A DNA stretch of 64,000 nucleotides, taken from the NCBI RefSeq assembly GCF_008271465.1, contig NZ_VMDU01000005.1, positions 62,001 to 126,000 of the forward strand, read 5' to 3'. Origin of the DNA: Tabrizicola flagellatus (GTDB lineage Bacteria > Pseudomonadota > Alphaproteobacteria > Rhodobacterales > Rhodobacteraceae). Below are positions 9,250-20,585 of the stretch, piece by piece (position 1 is the first letter of the stretch; each line of letters starts with the position of its first letter). The translations under genes were made by a program, and so were the position numbers. Under the pieces are notes generated by a model. It had not been told where the DNA came from. It did not search any database and worked only from the letters and a program-made list of their open reading frames with translations.

Positions 9250-10265
9250 TGCGCTTTGCCTCCGACAACACCTCTGGCGCCGCCCCCGAGATCCTGGCCG
9301 CGATCCTGAAGGCCAACGAGGGCTACGAGCGCAGCTACGGCGCCGATGCGGCCATGGCCCGCGTCACCGATCTGGTGCGCGAGATCTTCGAGGCTCCGCA
9401 CGCCGAAGTCCGCCTTGTCGCCACCGGCACCGCCGCCAATGCGCTGGCCATCGCGACCCATGTCCAGCCCTGGGACGCGGTGTTCTGCCACACCCATGCC
9501 CATATCGCCGAGGACGAATGCAACGCGCCCGAGTTCTATTCCGGCGCCAAGCTGGTGCTGGTCCCCGGCGCGCATGGCAAGATCACGCCCGACGCTCTCG
9601 CGCTGGCGCTCTCCACCACCGGGGAAAGCGGCGTGCATGGCGTGCAGCGGGGGATGCTGTCGCTGACCAATGTCACCGAGGCCGGGACCGTCTATACCCC
9701 GGCCGAGATCGCCGCGCTGACGGCGCTCGCGAAGGCCAGGGGCATCCCCTGCCACCTGGACGGCGCGCGCTTCGCCAATGCACTGGTCGCCACCGGCGCG
9801 ACGCCCGCCGAGATGACCTGGAAGGCCGGGATCGACGTGCTGTCGCTGGGCGGCACCAAGAACGGCTGCCTGGGGGTCGAGGGCGTGGTCCTCTTCAACC
9901 CGGCCAAGGCCTGGGAACTGGAACTCCGCCGCAAGCGGGGCGGGCATCTCTTTTCCAAGCACCGGTTCCTGTCGGCACAGATGGAGGCCTATCTGACCGA
10001 CGGCCTCTGGCTGCGGCTGGCGGCCCGGGCCAATGCCATGGGCCAGCGCCTGGCGCAGGGCCTGCGCGATCGGCAGGCGCATGTGCCCCCGGCGGACGCC
10101 AACATGCTGTTCCCGGAATGGTCCGCGGGGCATCACGACAGGCTCGAGGCCGCCGGCGCGGTCTATTACCGCTGGACGGCACCCGAGGGGCGCGAGAAGG
10201 CGCGGCTCGTCGCCAGCTGGTGCACCACCGAGGCCGAGGTGGATGCCTTCCTGAACGCCTTCTGA
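9249..10265 (+). CDS. ltaE: Low-specificity L-threonine aldolase
   Basis: PLP enzyme that cleaves threonine/allo-threonine to glycine and acetaldehyde. The 338-residue product starts MRFASDNTSGAAPEI and has the HAHIAEDE segment over the cofactor ring, the LDGARFANAL Asp that binds the PLP nitrogen, and SLGGTKNG with the Schiff-base Lys204. It begins inside the stop codon of the YcgN gene. Beta-eliminating-lyase family membership is clear; exact stereospecificity is not. Confidence 0.9.
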   Translation: MRFASDNTSGAAPEILAAILKANEGYERSYGADAAMARVTDLVREIFEAPHAEVRLVATGTAANALAIATHVQPWDAVFCHTHAHIAEDECNAPEFYSGAKLVLVPGAHGKITPDALALALSTTGESGVHGVQRGMLSLTNVTEAGTVYTPAEIAALTALAKARGIPCHLDGARFANALVATGATPAEMTWKAGIDVLSLGGTKNGCLGVEGVVLFNPAKAWELELRRKRGGHLFSKHRFLSAQMEAYLTDGLWLRLAARANAMGQRLAQGLRDRQAHVPPADANMLFPEWSAGHHDRLEAAGAVYYRWTAPEGREKARLVASWCTTEAEVDAFLNAF

Positions 10266-10361
10266 CCCTGCGTTTTTCGCGCCGTTAGCGGTCGCGCCGG
10301 TTTGCAAGCGCAGCACCGGGTGATAAGCGGGGGCCGTCACGAATCCGTCACCGAGGACGCC

Positions 10362-11381
10362 ATGCCCGCCGTCACCGAACCCAAGCTCATCGCCGGCAAT
10401 GCCAACCAGCCGCTGGCCAAGGCCATCGCGCGGCGCATGTCGATGCACCGGGGGATGAGCGTCAATCTCGTCGATGCCCGGGTCGAACGCTTCAACGACC
10501 AGGAGATCTTCGTCGAGGTCTTCGAGAACGTCCGCGGCGAGGACATGTATGTCATCCAACCGACCTCGAACCCGGCGAACGACAACCTGATGGAACTGCT
10601 CATCATGGTCGATGCGCTGCGCCGGTCCTCGGCCAGCCGGATCACCGCCGTGATCCCCTATTTCGGCTATGCCCGCCAGGACCGCCGCGCCAAGGCGCGC
10701 ACCCCGATCAGCGCCAAGCTGGTGGCGAACCTGATCGAGACGGCGGGCGTGGACCGCGTGCTGACGCTGGACCTGCACGCTGCCCAGATCCAGGGCTTCT
10801 TCGACATCCCGGTGGACAACCTCTATGCCGCCCCGGTCTTCGCGCTGGACATCGAGCACCATTTCAAGGGCCAGATGGACGACATCATGATCGTCTCGCC
10901 CGACGTGGGCGGCGTGGCGCGGGCGCGGGAACTGGCCAAGCGGATCAGCGCCCCTCTCGCCATCGTGGACAAGCGGCGCGAGAAGGCCGGCGAGGTGGCC
11001 GAGATGACCGTGATCGGCGACGTGAAGGGCCGCAAGTGCATCATCGTCGATGACATCTGCGACACCGCCGGGACGCTCTGCAAGGCCGCCGAGACGCTGA
11101 TGGAGGCCGGGGCGACCGAGGTCCACAGCTACATCACCCATGGCGTGCTTTCGGGGCCGGCGGTGGAACGGGTGGCGAATTCGGTGATGAAATCGCTGGT
11201 CATCACCGACTCGATCGAACAGGGCGACAAGGTGAAGGTGGCGAAGAACATCCGCATCGTCCCCACCGCCCCGATGTTCGCTCAGGCGATCCTGAACATC
11301 TGGGGCGGGATGTCCGTCTCCAGCCTGTTCGAGACCGACACCCTGGTCCCGATCTATGAGGGTCTCTACCAGCGCCCCTGA
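10362..11381 (+). CDS. prs: Ribose-phosphate pyrophosphokinase (PRPP synthetase)
   Basis: Transfers pyrophosphate from ATP to ribose-5-phosphate to make PRPP for nucleotide, His and Trp synthesis. The 339-residue product has [10 protein letters not shown] near residue 44, the catalytic flexible-loop region [13 protein letters not shown] ([14 protein letters not shown] near 104), [11 protein letters not shown] near 137 and the PRPP-binding [10 protein letters not shown] near 230. The ATG at 10362, preceded by GAGGA, is preferred over a TTG 20 codons upstream, which lies where a TTGCAA-type -35 box could be. Confidence 0.96.
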   Translation: MPAVTEPKLIAGNANQPLAKAIARRMSMHRGMSVNLVDARVERFNDQEIFVEVFENVRGEDMYVIQPTSNPANDNLMELLIMVDALRRSSASRITAVIPYFGYARQDRRAKARTPISAKLVANLIETAGVDRVLTLDLHAAQIQGFFDIPVDNLYAAPVFALDIEHHFKGQMDDIMIVSPDVGGVARARELAKRISAPLAIVDKRREKAGEVAEMTVIGDVKGRKCIIVDDICDTAGTLCKAAETLMEAGATEVHSYITHGVLSGPAVERVANSVMKSLVITDSIEQGDKVKVAKNIRIVPTAPMFAQAILNIWGGMSVSSLFETDTLVPIYEGLYQRP

Positions 11382-11483
11382 TCCGCTGACGCGAATCCGT
11401 GCCGGTCTTGCCATAAAGTCAGCGCAATGCCGGTGTAACCCACGGATTGTTGCGGGCCTGCGTTGAATGCGGGCCTGAACTGA

Positions 11484-12431
11484 ATGGGCGGCCAGCAGAT
11501 GCAGTCAAACGCCATGCCTGCGGAACCGGGGCTTTCGCGCCTCGTGCGCTTTCTGCCGGTCGAGGTGCGGCTTCTGGCCGTCACGGCCCTTGTCGGCGCC
11601 CTGGCCGTGGTGCTCGTCCTCGCGATGGGGCGGTCGGTGAACTTGCCGCCGTTCCTGGCCGGTTATGCCGCCACGCTGGGCCTTGCCCTGATCGGCGGCT
11701 ATGTGCGGCAGGCGAAGGCCACCCCGCGGATCGCCCTGGCGCTGGTTGGCGCCGCCATCTTCACCGGCTTCACCGCCGTCTCCTCGATCTTCATCTTCGC
11801 GCTTTTCCCGCTGCCGAACCCGCTGATCGACCCCGCGCTGATCCGGGCCGACGCCGCGCTGGGCTATGACTGGCCGACCGTCGTTGCCTGGCTGGCCGAC
11901 TATCCCGGCCTGGCCTGGCTTCTGGGCTGGATCTACCACACGTCCCTGGTCCAGATCCTCCTGACCATCGTCGTGCTGGCCGCCCTCTCGCGACCGACCG
12001 AACTGCACCGTTTTCTCCTTGTCGGCATGCTGACGCTGATCCTGGCGGTGGCGATCTGGTGGGTCGTGCCCAGCGTCGGCCCCTCGGCCTTTCACAGCAT
12101 CCCCGAGGCGCAGCGGCAGGCGACCGGGCTCTACTTCAACCCCGCCTATGGCCAGCATCTCCTGAAACTGGTCGAGGTAGGCCCTGGCCGGATCAGCCCC
12201 GAGGTTATCACCGGCGTCGTGGCCTTCCCCTCCTACCACATGATCATGGCGCTGATGGTGGTCTGGTTCACCCGCGCCACGCCGGTTTTCCTGCCCGCAT
12301 TGGCGGTCAACACCGCCATGGTGCCGGCGACGCTGACCCATGGCGGCCACCACCTGGTCGATCTTCTTGCCGGACTTTTGGTATTCGCCCTTGGCGTCTG
12401 GATGGCCAACCGGCTGATCCGCAGGGCCTAG
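11484..12431 (+). CDS. PAP2-superfamily membrane phosphatase-like protein
   Basis: A 315-residue polytopic membrane protein. The phosphatase motif FPSYHMIMAL near residues 250–259 (Ser-His pair) and HGGHHLVDLLAG near 284 (His…Asp) are those of the PAP2_3/inositol-phosphoceramide-synthase-like branch; the N-terminal half has several further membrane helices. It could dephosphorylate a lipid phosphate or undecaprenyl pyrophosphate, or transfer a lipid head group. Its 3′ end overlaps the convergent lectin gene by 4 nt. The start is uncertain: in-frame ATGs also occur at 11499 and 11514. Confidence 0.75.
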   Translation: MGGQQMQSNAMPAEPGLSRLVRFLPVEVRLLAVTALVGALAVVLVLAMGRSVNLPPFLAGYAATLGLALIGGYVRQAKATPRIALALVGAAIFTGFTAVSSIFIFALFPLPNPLIDPALIRADAALGYDWPTVVAWLADYPGLAWLLGWIYHTSLVQILLTIVVLAALSRPTELHRFLLVGMLTLILAVAIWWVVPSVGPSAFHSIPEAQRQATGLYFNPAYGQHLLKLVEVGPGRISPEVITGVVAFPSYHMIMALMVVWFTRATPVFLPALAVNTAMVPATLTHGGHHLVDLLAGLLVFALGVWMANRLIRRA

Positions 12432-12775
12432 GTCACGTCCCAGTCATCCTCGTCGCGCAGCGGCCCGATCGCCAGCCAGTCGGCCCGGATCCGTGCAATG
12501 CGGGTATCGGCCCAGGTGCGGAACACGATCACGAAGCCGGTCGCGGTGACGTTCTCGGCGGTGATGTCCACGCGCGAGTTCGTCTGGTGGTCGATGTCCC
12601 ATAGCGAGATGCCGACGGTGACCACGGGCGGCGCCTGGAACGCCTCGCTGTAGCGCTGGTCGTGCCGCACCTCGCGCGGGCCGGATCCGGTCCACATCGC
12701 GCCGTCATGCGCAAAGTCGGTGAACAGCATCGTGGTGCCCCGATCAATGCCGACAGCCCCGGAAATGCGCCGCAT
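12428..12775 (-). CDS. H-type lectin domain protein
   Basis: A 115-residue single-domain protein matching the H-type lectin fold: FAHDGAMWTGSGPREV, then YSEAFQAPPVVTVGISLWDID, a DITAENVT strand, and FVIVFRTWADTRIARIRADWLAIG at the C-terminus. Such domains form six-stranded trimers that bind N-acetylgalactosamine in animals and Dictyostelium; bacterial roles are unclear. No signal peptide is present. It lies downstream of the atp operon terminator on the same strand, so it may be expressed by read-through. A GTG three bases upstream is an alternative start. Confidence 0.8.
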   Translation of the reverse strand: MRRISGAVGIDRGTTMLFTDFAHDGAMWTGSGPREVRHDQRYSEAFQAPPVVTVGISLWDIDHQTNSRVDITAENVTATGFVIVFRTWADTRIARIRADWLAIGPLRDEDDWDVT

Positions 12776-12844
12776 CACGACAGCCTGACCTCAAACTCGG
12801 GCGTCATGATGCCGAAACTTCTGGCCGAGGGCCAGAAAAATGCA

Positions 12845-12868
12845 AAGGCCCCGCACTTGCGGGGCCTT
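12845..12868 (-). terminator. atp operon terminator
   Basis: A perfect 10 bp stem (AAGGCCCCGC/GCGGGGCCTT) with a 4 nt loop, followed on the minus strand by TTGCATTTTTC. It is 23 nt past the atpC stop. Confidence 0.85.
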
Positions 12869-12891
12869 CGTAGGCAGGTCTGGCAATCGGC

Positions 12892-13284
12892 TTACAGCCC
12901 AGCCGCCGCCCGCATCGCGTAGAGGTCGGCCACCGCCTTGTCGGCCGCGTCCTTGTCCGGGTTGACGGCCGCCGCCTCGCAGGCATCGGCCACCAGCGCG
13001 TCCAGCGTCGCCGGGGTCAGTTCGTCCAGAGGAACCGCCTGTTCGGCCAGGACCGAAACGCCCGTCGCGCTGATCTCGGCAAAGCCGCCGGTCACCACAT
13101 AGGCCTTCGTGCCCTCTGCGCCGACCACCCTCAGCAGGCCTGGCCGCAGCGAGGTGATGGTGGCCGCATGGCCCTCCATCGCCGTCAGATCGCCCGTTGC
13201 GCCGGGGATCTGGACCTCGGATGCCGGGAACGACGCGAGGCGCCGTTCCGGGCTGACGAGATCGAATTGAACCGAGCTGGCCAT
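12892..13284 (-). CDS. atpC: ATP synthase F1 subunit epsilon
   Basis: Central-stalk subunit of F1 that couples rotation and can inhibit ATP hydrolysis. The 130-residue protein begins [16 protein letters not shown], has the N-terminal beta-sandwich segment [23 protein letters not shown] and a short helical C-terminus rich in Ala and Asp. It is the last gene of the atpHAGDC operon, 9 nt after atpD. Confidence 0.95.
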   Translation of the reverse strand: MASSVQFDLVSPERRLASFPASEVQIPGATGDLTAMEGHAATITSLRPGLLRVVGAEGTKAYVVTGGFAEISATGVSVLAEQAVPLDELTPATLDALVADACEAAAVNPDKDAADKAVADLYAMRAAAGL

Positions 13285-13293
13285 CTTGCCCCC

Positions 13294-14742
<1,449 letters not shown>

Positions 14743-14756
14743 TTACTCCGGGTTCG

Positions 14757-15623
14757 TCAGAGCGCCTCGGCGCCCGAAATGATTTCGATGAGTTCCTTGG
14801 TGATCGCGGCCTGACGGCTCCGGTTGTACTGGATCGTCAGCTTGTTGATCATGTCGCCGGCATTGCGGGTCGCGTTGTCCATCGCGGACATCCGCGCGCC
14901 CTGCTCCGAGGCGCCGTTTTCCAGAAGGGCGGTGAAGATCTGCGTGGCCACGCCGCGCGGCAGAAGGTCGGCCAGGATCGCCTCTTCCGAGGGTTCGTAG
15001 TCGTACAGTGCCGAAGCGCCGGTGGCTTCGAACTTGGCCGGGATCACCTGCTGTTCGGTCGGGATCTGGCTGATGACCGACTGGAAGCGGTTGTAGAAGA
15101 TCGTCACCACGTCGGCCTCGCCGGCCTCGAAGGCCGCCATGACCTCGCGGGCGATGGCCTGCGCATTGGCATAACCCACGCGCTTGACCTCGCTCAGATC
15201 GACATGGCCGACAAAGGCATTGCCCCAGTCGCGCTTCAGCTGCTCGCGGCCCTTCTTGCCGACGGTCAGGATCTTCACCGTCTTGCCCGCCGCCACAAGT
15301 TCGTTGGCGCGGGTGCGCGCCAGCTTGACGATGGACGAGTTGAAGCCGCCGCAAAGGCCGCGCTCCGAGGTCATCACCACCAGAAGATGCACCTGGTCCT
15401 TGCCGTTCCCGGCCAGAAGCTTCGGCGCGCCTTCCCCGGTGCCGACGCCGGCGGCCAGGGCCGACATCACCGCCGTCATCCGCTCGGCGAAGGGTCGGGC
15501 GGCCTCGGCAGCCTCCTGCGCCCGCCGCAGCTTGGCTGCGGCGACCATCTGCATCGCCTTGGTGATCTTCCGCGTGTTCTTCACGCTTCCGATCCGGTTC
15601 TTGAGGTCCTTCAGGCTGGGCAT
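14757..15623 (-). CDS. atpG: ATP synthase F1 subunit gamma
   Basis: Rotor shaft of F1. The 288-residue protein has the N-terminal helix signature [35 protein letters not shown], the [12 protein letters not shown] segment, and the C-terminal helix [34 protein letters not shown]. Length and position between atpA and atpD are standard. Confidence 0.98.
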   Translation of the reverse strand: MPSLKDLKNRIGSVKNTRKITKAMQMVAAAKLRRAQEAAEAARPFAERMTAVMSALAAGVGTGEGAPKLLAGNGKDQVHLLVVMTSERGLCGGFNSSIVKLARTRANELVAAGKTVKILTVGKKGREQLKRDWGNAFVGHVDLSEVKRVGYANAQAIAREVMAAFEAGEADVVTIFYNRFQSVISQIPTEQQVIPAKFEATGASALYDYEPSEEAILADLLPRGVATQIFTALLENGASEQGARMSAMDNATRNAGDMINKLTIQYNRSRQAAITKELIEIISGAEAL

Positions 15624-15645
15624 CTGCCTACTCCTTCAGGGCGCT

Positions 15646-17184
15646 TCAAGCGAAGGTCTTGGCGAAGGCGTCGAGTTCCGCGCGGATGGCCTTTTCCAGA
15701 TCGCCCGCCACCTTGCGGTCGTTCTTGGTGATGTCGTCCAGCAGCGCCTTGCCCTTGGTGCGCAGGTGCTGCAGCAGACCCGCCTCGAACCGGCCCACGT
15801 CCTTGACCGCGATCTTGTCGAGATAGCCGTTGGTGCCGGCGAAGATCACGCAGACGATCTCGGCGTTGGTCATCGGCGAATACTGGTTCTGCTTCATCAG
15901 CTCGGTCAGGCGCGCGCCGCGGTTCAGGAGCGCCTGGGTCGAGGCGTCGAGGTCGGAACCGAACTGCGCGAAGGCCGCCATCTCGCGGTACTGCGCCAGT
16001 TCCAGCTTCACCTTGCCCGCGACCGACTTCATCGCCGAGGTCTGGGCCGAGGAGCCCACGCGGCTCACCGACAGACCGGTGTTCACGGCCGGACGGATGC
16101 CCTGATAGAACAGTTCGGTTTCCAGGAAGATCTGACCGTCGGTGATCGAGATCACGTTGGTCGGGATATAGGCCGACACGTCGCCCGCCTGGGTCTCGAT
16201 GATCGGCAGCGCCGTCAGCGAACCGGCGCCGAAATCCTCGTTCAACTTGGCCGAACGTTCCAGCAGGCGCGAGTGCAGGTAGAACACGTCGCCCGGATAG
16301 GCCTCGCGCCCCGGCGGACGACGCAGCAGCAGCGACATCTGGCGATAGGCCACGGCCTGCTTGGACAGGTCATCGTAGATGATCAGCGCATGGCGACCGT
16401 TGTCGCGGAAGTATTCCGCCATGGCGGTGGCCGAATAGGGCGCCAGGAACTGCATCGGCGCGGGGTCCGAAGCGGTGGCGGCCACGACGATCGTGTAGGC
16501 CATGGCGCCGGTCTCTTCCAGCTTCTTCACCAGCTGGGCAACGGTGGACCGCTTCTGCCCGACCGCGACATAGACGCAGTAGAGCTTCTTCGATTCGTCC
16601 GAACCGGCGGCTTCGTTGTAGGACTTCTGGTTCAGGATCGTGTCCAGCGCCACGGCGGTCTTGCCGGTCTGCCGGTCGCCGATGATCAGTTCCCGCTGGC
16701 CACGGCCGACGGGGATCATCGCGTCCACTGCCTTCAGGCCGGTCGCCATCGGCTCATGCACCGACTTGCGCGGAATGATGCCCGGCGCCTTCACGTCGGC
16801 CACGCGGCGCTCGGAGGCCTTGATCGGCCCCTTGCCGTCGATCGGGTTGCCCAGCGCGTCCACGACGCGGCCCAGAAGCCCGTCGCCCGCCGGCACGTCC
16901 ACGATGGCCTTGGTGCGCTTGACGGTGTCGCCTTCCTTGATGTCCCGGTCGTCGCCGAAGATAACGATACCGACGTTGTCCACTTCCAGGTTCAGCGCCA
17001 TCCCGCGGATGCCGCCGGGGAATTCGACCATCTCGCCGGCCTGCACGTTGTCGAGGCCATGCACACGGGCAATCCCGTCGCCGACCGACAACACGCGGCC
17101 GACTTCGGCCACTTCCGCGTCCTTGCCGAAGTTCTTGATCTGCTCCTTCAGGATCGCAGAGATCTCAGCAGCCTGGATTCCCAT
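15646..17184 (-). CDS. atpA: ATP synthase F1 subunit alpha
   Basis: Non-catalytic nucleotide-binding subunit of F1. The 512-residue product has the P-loop GDRQTGKT near residue 170 and the segment [26 protein letters not shown] ([19 protein letters not shown]) near 345, plus the alpha-subunit motif [17 protein letters not shown]. The ATG at 17184 overlaps the atpH stop by 1 nt (TGATG); a GTG one codon upstream is the alternative start. Confidence 0.98.
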   Translation of the reverse strand: MGIQAAEISAILKEQIKNFGKDAEVAEVGRVLSVGDGIARVHGLDNVQAGEMVEFPGGIRGMALNLEVDNVGIVIFGDDRDIKEGDTVKRTKAIVDVPAGDGLLGRVVDALGNPIDGKGPIKASERRVADVKAPGIIPRKSVHEPMATGLKAVDAMIPVGRGQRELIIGDRQTGKTAVALDTILNQKSYNEAAGSDESKKLYCVYVAVGQKRSTVAQLVKKLEETGAMAYTIVVAATASDPAPMQFLAPYSATAMAEYFRDNGRHALIIYDDLSKQAVAYRQMSLLLRRPPGREAYPGDVFYLHSRLLERSAKLNEDFGAGSLTALPIIETQAGDVSAYIPTNVISITDGQIFLETELFYQGIRPAVNTGLSVSRVGSSAQTSAMKSVAGKVKLELAQYREMAAFAQFGSDLDASTQALLNRGARLTELMKQNQYSPMTNAEIVCVIFAGTNGYLDKIAVKDVGRFEAGLLQHLRTKGKALLDDITKNDRKVAGDLEKAIRAELDAFAKTFA

Positions 17185-17744
17185 CACCCAACCTCTTTCA
17201 TTGCATTTTGCAGGGCCGCGAGCTTTGCCTTGACCGAAGTGTCGATCATGGTCGAGCCCAGCTTGACGACAAGACCGCCGATGAGGCTTTCATCGACGGT
17301 CGTTTTCAGTTTCACGGTCTTGCCGACGCGGGCCTTCAGCGTCTCGGCAAGTTTCTTCGACTGGGCCGCGGTCAGCGCGCGGGCGGCGGTGACCTCGGCG
17401 GTCACTTCGCCCTTCTCGGCGGCGATCATGTCGGTCAGCTGCGCGGCGAACTGCGGCAGCACGAACAGGCGGCGCTTGTCGGCCATCAGTGCGAGTGTAT
17501 TCGCGGTCAGGGTGGACAGGCCCAGCTTCGCGCCGATCGCGGCGATCACCTTGCCCTGATCCTCGCGGCTGACGACCGGAGAGGCGATCATCGCGCGCAG
17601 CTCCTCGCTGGCGGCCAGCGTCTCGGTCAGCGCGGCGGCATCGGCTTCAAGTTCCTTCAGCCCGCCGCCTTCCTTGGCCAGATCGAACAAGGCCGACGCA
17701 TAGCGTGCGGCAATGCCCAGAGAGATCGAAGCTGGTTCTGACAC
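17184..17744 (-). CDS. atpH: ATP synthase F1 subunit delta
   Basis: Peripheral-stalk subunit that connects F1 to the b subunits. The 186-residue product begins with a GTG-coded [23 protein letters not shown], has helical domain I, and ends with the family signature [32 protein letters not shown]. The GTG at 17744 is preceded by GGAAGGG and gives the normal length; the open frame upstream to 17906 contains the putative promoter. It is the first gene of the operon; the F0 genes are not in this window, as is usual for alphaproteobacteria. Confidence 0.95.
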   Translation of the reverse strand: MSEPASISLGIAARYASALFDLAKEGGGLKELEADAAALTETLAASEELRAMIASPVVSREDQGKVIAAIGAKLGLSTLTANTLALMADKRRLFVLPQFAAQLTDMIAAEKGEVTAEVTAARALTAAQSKKLAETLKARVGKTVKLKTTVDESLIGGLVVKLGSTMIDTSVKAKLAALQNAMKEVG

Positions 17745-17848
17745 GTCAACCCTTCCGCTGTCTCGTGCCCTGGGCTCTTGCGAACCGGGCGGTCCATCGG
17801 CGCACACCTCGGCCCTGCGGCCGTGGCGAAAGCCATCCGTCGCGGGCG

Positions 17849-17877
17849 TCCTTAGCAGAGCCTCTGCCACCCCGCAA
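17849..17877 (-). promoter_or_regulatory. Candidate atp operon promoter
   Basis: On the minus strand: -35 TTGCGG, a 17 bp spacer and -10 TAAGGA. Transcription would begin about 98 nt upstream of the atpH GTG start. Confidence 0.5.
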
Positions 17878-18172
17878 CCGGGTTGAACACGGTTTCTTGA
17901 GGGCATCGGGACGCAGATTGTCGCTGTTTGCGCAATCGCCGCGCGGGCGGAAGAGGCTTGTCCCGCCCGCCCCGTCTCCGCATGGCCGGCAGCATCGACT
18001 CAAGCGGTGTCGCGACGGCGGTGCCCGGGCTTTGCCCACCATGGATTCGGCCTCGTCCACGCGGTCACTCTGTCTCACAACCGCGTCAGGCAAGGCGCCT
18101 GGCGGTTGCCTCTCCGCGCTGTGTTAGCGATCAATGCGTTCGGAATGTGACAGACGAAAGGGAAGCTGGGAC
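17878..18172. other. Intergenic region without recognised gene
   Basis: This is the upstream part of the 428 nt gap between the divergent atpH and L,D-transpeptidase genes. It holds a GGGCGG…CCGCCC inverted repeat near 17943–17967. I find no convincing coding frame or RNA gene. Confidence 0.4.
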
Positions 18173-18721
18173 ATGACGATTTCACGGCGCAGCATCATCG
18201 GGGCCGGCGCGGGGCTTCTCGCCCTTCCCGTCCTCGCCCGGGCCGAGACCAAGGCGCCGGTGCGCAGCAACACCTCTGCCTTCATCGCGCAGGACTGGCG
18301 CGACCATTTCGACAGCCTCGGTGTCGCGACCATCGTCGCCGATACCGGCTCACGCGCCCTGCATTTCTGGAGCGCGGACGGCTCCGACTATCGCATCTAT
18401 CCCACTTCGGTGCCGATGACCGACGAGCTGACCAAGCGTGGCTATACCGAGATCGTGCGCAAGAAGGTCGGCCCCAGCTGGACGCCCACGCCCTCGCAGA
18501 TGCAGCGCTACCCCGACTGGAAGCCGATCGGCCCCGGCCCGGACAACCCGCTCGGCACCCATGCCATGTATCTGTCCTGGCCGGCTTATATCATCCACGG
18601 CACCCACGACACGCGGAAGATCGGCCGCCGCTCCTCGGACGGCTGCATCGGCCTCTACAATGAGAACATTGCCGAACTCTTCGCGCTCTGCCCGATCGGC
18701 ACCCGCGTCCGGGTGATCTGA
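18173..18721 (+). CDS. Exported L,D-transpeptidase (YkuD family)
   Basis: Periplasmic enzyme that forms 3-3 cross-links in peptidoglycan or attaches proteins to it. The 182-residue protein begins MTISRRSIIGAGAGLLALPVLARA, a twin-arginine-like signal (SRR followed by a hydrophobic stretch and an Ala-x-Ala site). The catalytic YkuD motif is IHGTHDTRKIGRRSSDGCIGLYN near residues 143–165, with nucleophile Cys and His. GGGAAGC precedes the ATG at 18173; the frame continues 13 codons upstream without a better start. Confidence 0.93.
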   Translation: MTISRRSIIGAGAGLLALPVLARAETKAPVRSNTSAFIAQDWRDHFDSLGVATIVADTGSRALHFWSADGSDYRIYPTSVPMTDELTKRGYTEIVRKKVGPSWTPTPSQMQRYPDWKPIGPGPDNPLGTHAMYLSWPAYIIHGTHDTRKIGRRSSDGCIGLYNENIAELFALCPIGTRVRVI

Positions 18722-18750
18722 ACCGCCCCCGGCCAGAGAGGGCACCTCCC

Positions 18751-18803
18751 CCGCCCCCGCTCTTGCCCTTTACCCAAATACTCCCGCCGGAGGCGCCGAC
18801 GCC
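18751..18803 (-). repeat. Interspersed repeat, GGCGGGAGTATTTGG family, copy 1
   Basis: On the minus strand it reads GGCGTCGG, CCTCCGGCGGGAGTATTTGG, then AAAGGGCAAGAGC and a G/C-only tail. About 50 bp match the copy at 57844–57899 with few changes. It lies between two convergent genes. Confidence 0.75.
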
Positions 18804-18843
18804 GGCCCCGGGGCACCCGGCATCCCACCGGGCGCCTCCGTCC

Positions 18844-19599
18844 TCACTCCCGGTTCAGCGCCGGTTCGGGCGCGCCCTTGCCGACGCCCTCCAGCACGCG
18901 CAACGGCTTCTTCACCGCCGCGCGCAGGCCGCCCTGCGTCGGCGCATAGACCTGCTTCGATGCCTCGACCATCAGCACGCCGCCCGCCAGCCAGGGCATC
19001 TTGCGCCCGAAGGCCTCCCAGAAATCCGCCGACCGCAGCCAGAACCGCGTGCCAAGCGGCGGGGCGAACAGCACCGAACAGTTGCGTTCCGGCGTGAAGC
19101 CATGCCGCTTCAGCTGCGCCTCCAGCTGCGCCACCGAATAGGGCCGCCCGAACCCGAAGGGCGTCTCGTCGCGCCGCGACCACAGGCCGCCCCGGTTCGG
19201 CACGATGAACAGCGCCCGCCCGCCCGGCCCGAGGACGCGCGTCGATTCCTCCAGCACCGCCGAAGGGTTCTCCGAGGTCTCCAACCCGTGCATCAGCACC
19301 AGCCGGTCCACGAGGCCCGTGGGCAGAGGCCAGGCGGTGTCCTCGCACAGGACGCTGACGTTCTCCATCCCCGCCGGCCAGGGCATCACCCCCTGCGGCC
19401 CCGGCATCAGCCCGATCACACGCCGCGCCTCGGCGAGATAGGGCCGCAGCAGAGGCACCGCAAAGCCGAACCCCACCACCGTCTCGCCGGCCTTTGGCGG
19501 CCAGAGCCGCACGACCTGATCCCGGATCGCCCGCTGCGCCACCCGGCCCAGCTGGGTGCGGTAGTAGAAATTCCTCAGGTCCAGCACATCAAGGTGCAT
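18844..19599 (-). CDS. Class I SAM-dependent methyltransferase
   Basis: A 251-residue protein with a methyltransferase-type Rossmann core. A nucleotide-binding-like segment [18 protein letters not shown] near residues 40–57 replaces the classical GxGxG, with [38 protein letters not shown] as motifs II–III. The target is unknown; UbiE/Methyltransf_11-type. It starts 59 nt from the divergent gloB gene, a pairing I recall from related genomes, so regulation may be shared. The ATG at 19599 is chosen over an upstream one at 19623 because [13 protein letters not shown] looks like the conserved beginning. Confidence 0.8.
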   Translation of the reverse strand: MHLDVLDLRNFYYRTQLGRVAQRAIRDQVVRLWPPKAGETVVGFGFAVPLLRPYLAEARRVIGLMPGPQGVMPWPAGMENVSVLCEDTAWPLPTGLVDRLVLMHGLETSENPSAVLEESTRVLGPGGRALFIVPNRGGLWSRRDETPFGFGRPYSVAQLEAQLKRHGFTPERNCSVLFAPPLGTRFWLRSADFWEAFGRKMPWLAGGVLMVEASKQVYAPTQGGLRAAVKKPLRVLEGVGKGAPEPALNRE

Positions 19600-19658
19600 T
19601 GCGGCGCGCCTCTCCTCGGGCAATCCTGTGCATCATACAGGGGAGGAGACCAAAGACC

Positions 19659-20426
19659 ATGCCGCTGCAACTGGTGACGATCCCCTGCCTGGCCGACAAC
19701 TACGCCTATCTGGTCCACGACCCGGACAGCGCCCAGACCGCGCTGGTGGACGCCCCCGAACCGGGGCCGATCCTCGCCGCGCTCGAGGCGCACCAGTGGC
19801 GGCTGACCGACATCCTTATCACCCACCACCACGACGACCACATCCAGGGCGTCGAGGCGCTCCGCGCGCGGACCGGGGCCATGGTCCTCGGCGCCGCCGC
19901 CGATGCCCACCGCCTGCCCCGGCTCGACCTCGCCCTCGACGAACACTCCAGCTTCCCGGTCGGGTCCGAATTCGCCCGGGTGATCGACGTGCCCGGCCAC
20001 ACGCTCGGCCACATCGCCTTCCATTTCCCGCAAAGCCGCCTCTGCTTTACCGCCGACAGCCTGATGGCCGGCGGCTGCGGCCGGCTGTTCGAGGGCAGCG
20101 CGCGCCAGATGCACGCCAGCCTGTCGAAGCTCGCCGCCCTGCCGCCCGACACGCTGATCTGCTCGGGCCACGAATACACCGCCGCGAACCTGCGCTTCGC
20201 GCTGACCCTTGAACCCGACAATCCCCGCCTTATCTCTCGTGCAGCCGAGGTCGCCGAACGGCGCGCCAAGGGCCTTCCCACCGTCCCCGTTCCGCTCGAG
20301 GAAGAACTGGCGACGAACCCCTACCTGCGGGCCCATCTGCCCGCGCTCAAGACAGCGGTCGGCCTGCCGGATGCCGACGATGTCACGGTTTTCGCCGAAA
20401 TACGGGCCAGAAAAGACAAGTTCTGA
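19659..20426 (+). CDS. gloB: Hydroxyacylglutathione hydrolase (glyoxalase II)
   Basis: Hydrolyses S-lactoylglutathione to lactate and glutathione, the second step of methylglyoxal detoxification. The 255-residue product starts MPLQLVTIPCLADNYAYLV, has the binuclear metal motif THHHDDH near residue 52, the DVPGHTLGHIAFH segment near 112, and the C-terminal glutathione-binding region with the HEYTAANLRFA motif. GGGGAGGAGAC precedes the ATG. Confidence 0.94.
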   Translation: MPLQLVTIPCLADNYAYLVHDPDSAQTALVDAPEPGPILAALEAHQWRLTDILITHHHDDHIQGVEALRARTGAMVLGAAADAHRLPRLDLALDEHSSFPVGSEFARVIDVPGHTLGHIAFHFPQSRLCFTADSLMAGGCGRLFEGSARQMHASLSKLAALPPDTLICSGHEYTAANLRFALTLEPDNPRLISRAAEVAERRAKGLPTVPVPLEEELATNPYLRAHLPALKTAVGLPDADDVTVFAEIRARKDKF

Positions 20427-20585
20427 GCGCACCGTATCACAAATGGCGTGATGATCCGGGGGAAACCCCAAAATCTGGAAGATTGCGCTTGAAGTGCGGT
20501 GAAGAAAACCGAACTTTAAGCATATGAGGCCACGGTTGGTTCGGGCCCTGGCGCCCCCTCCGACCCGCAGGACAGGAGCACTGAA

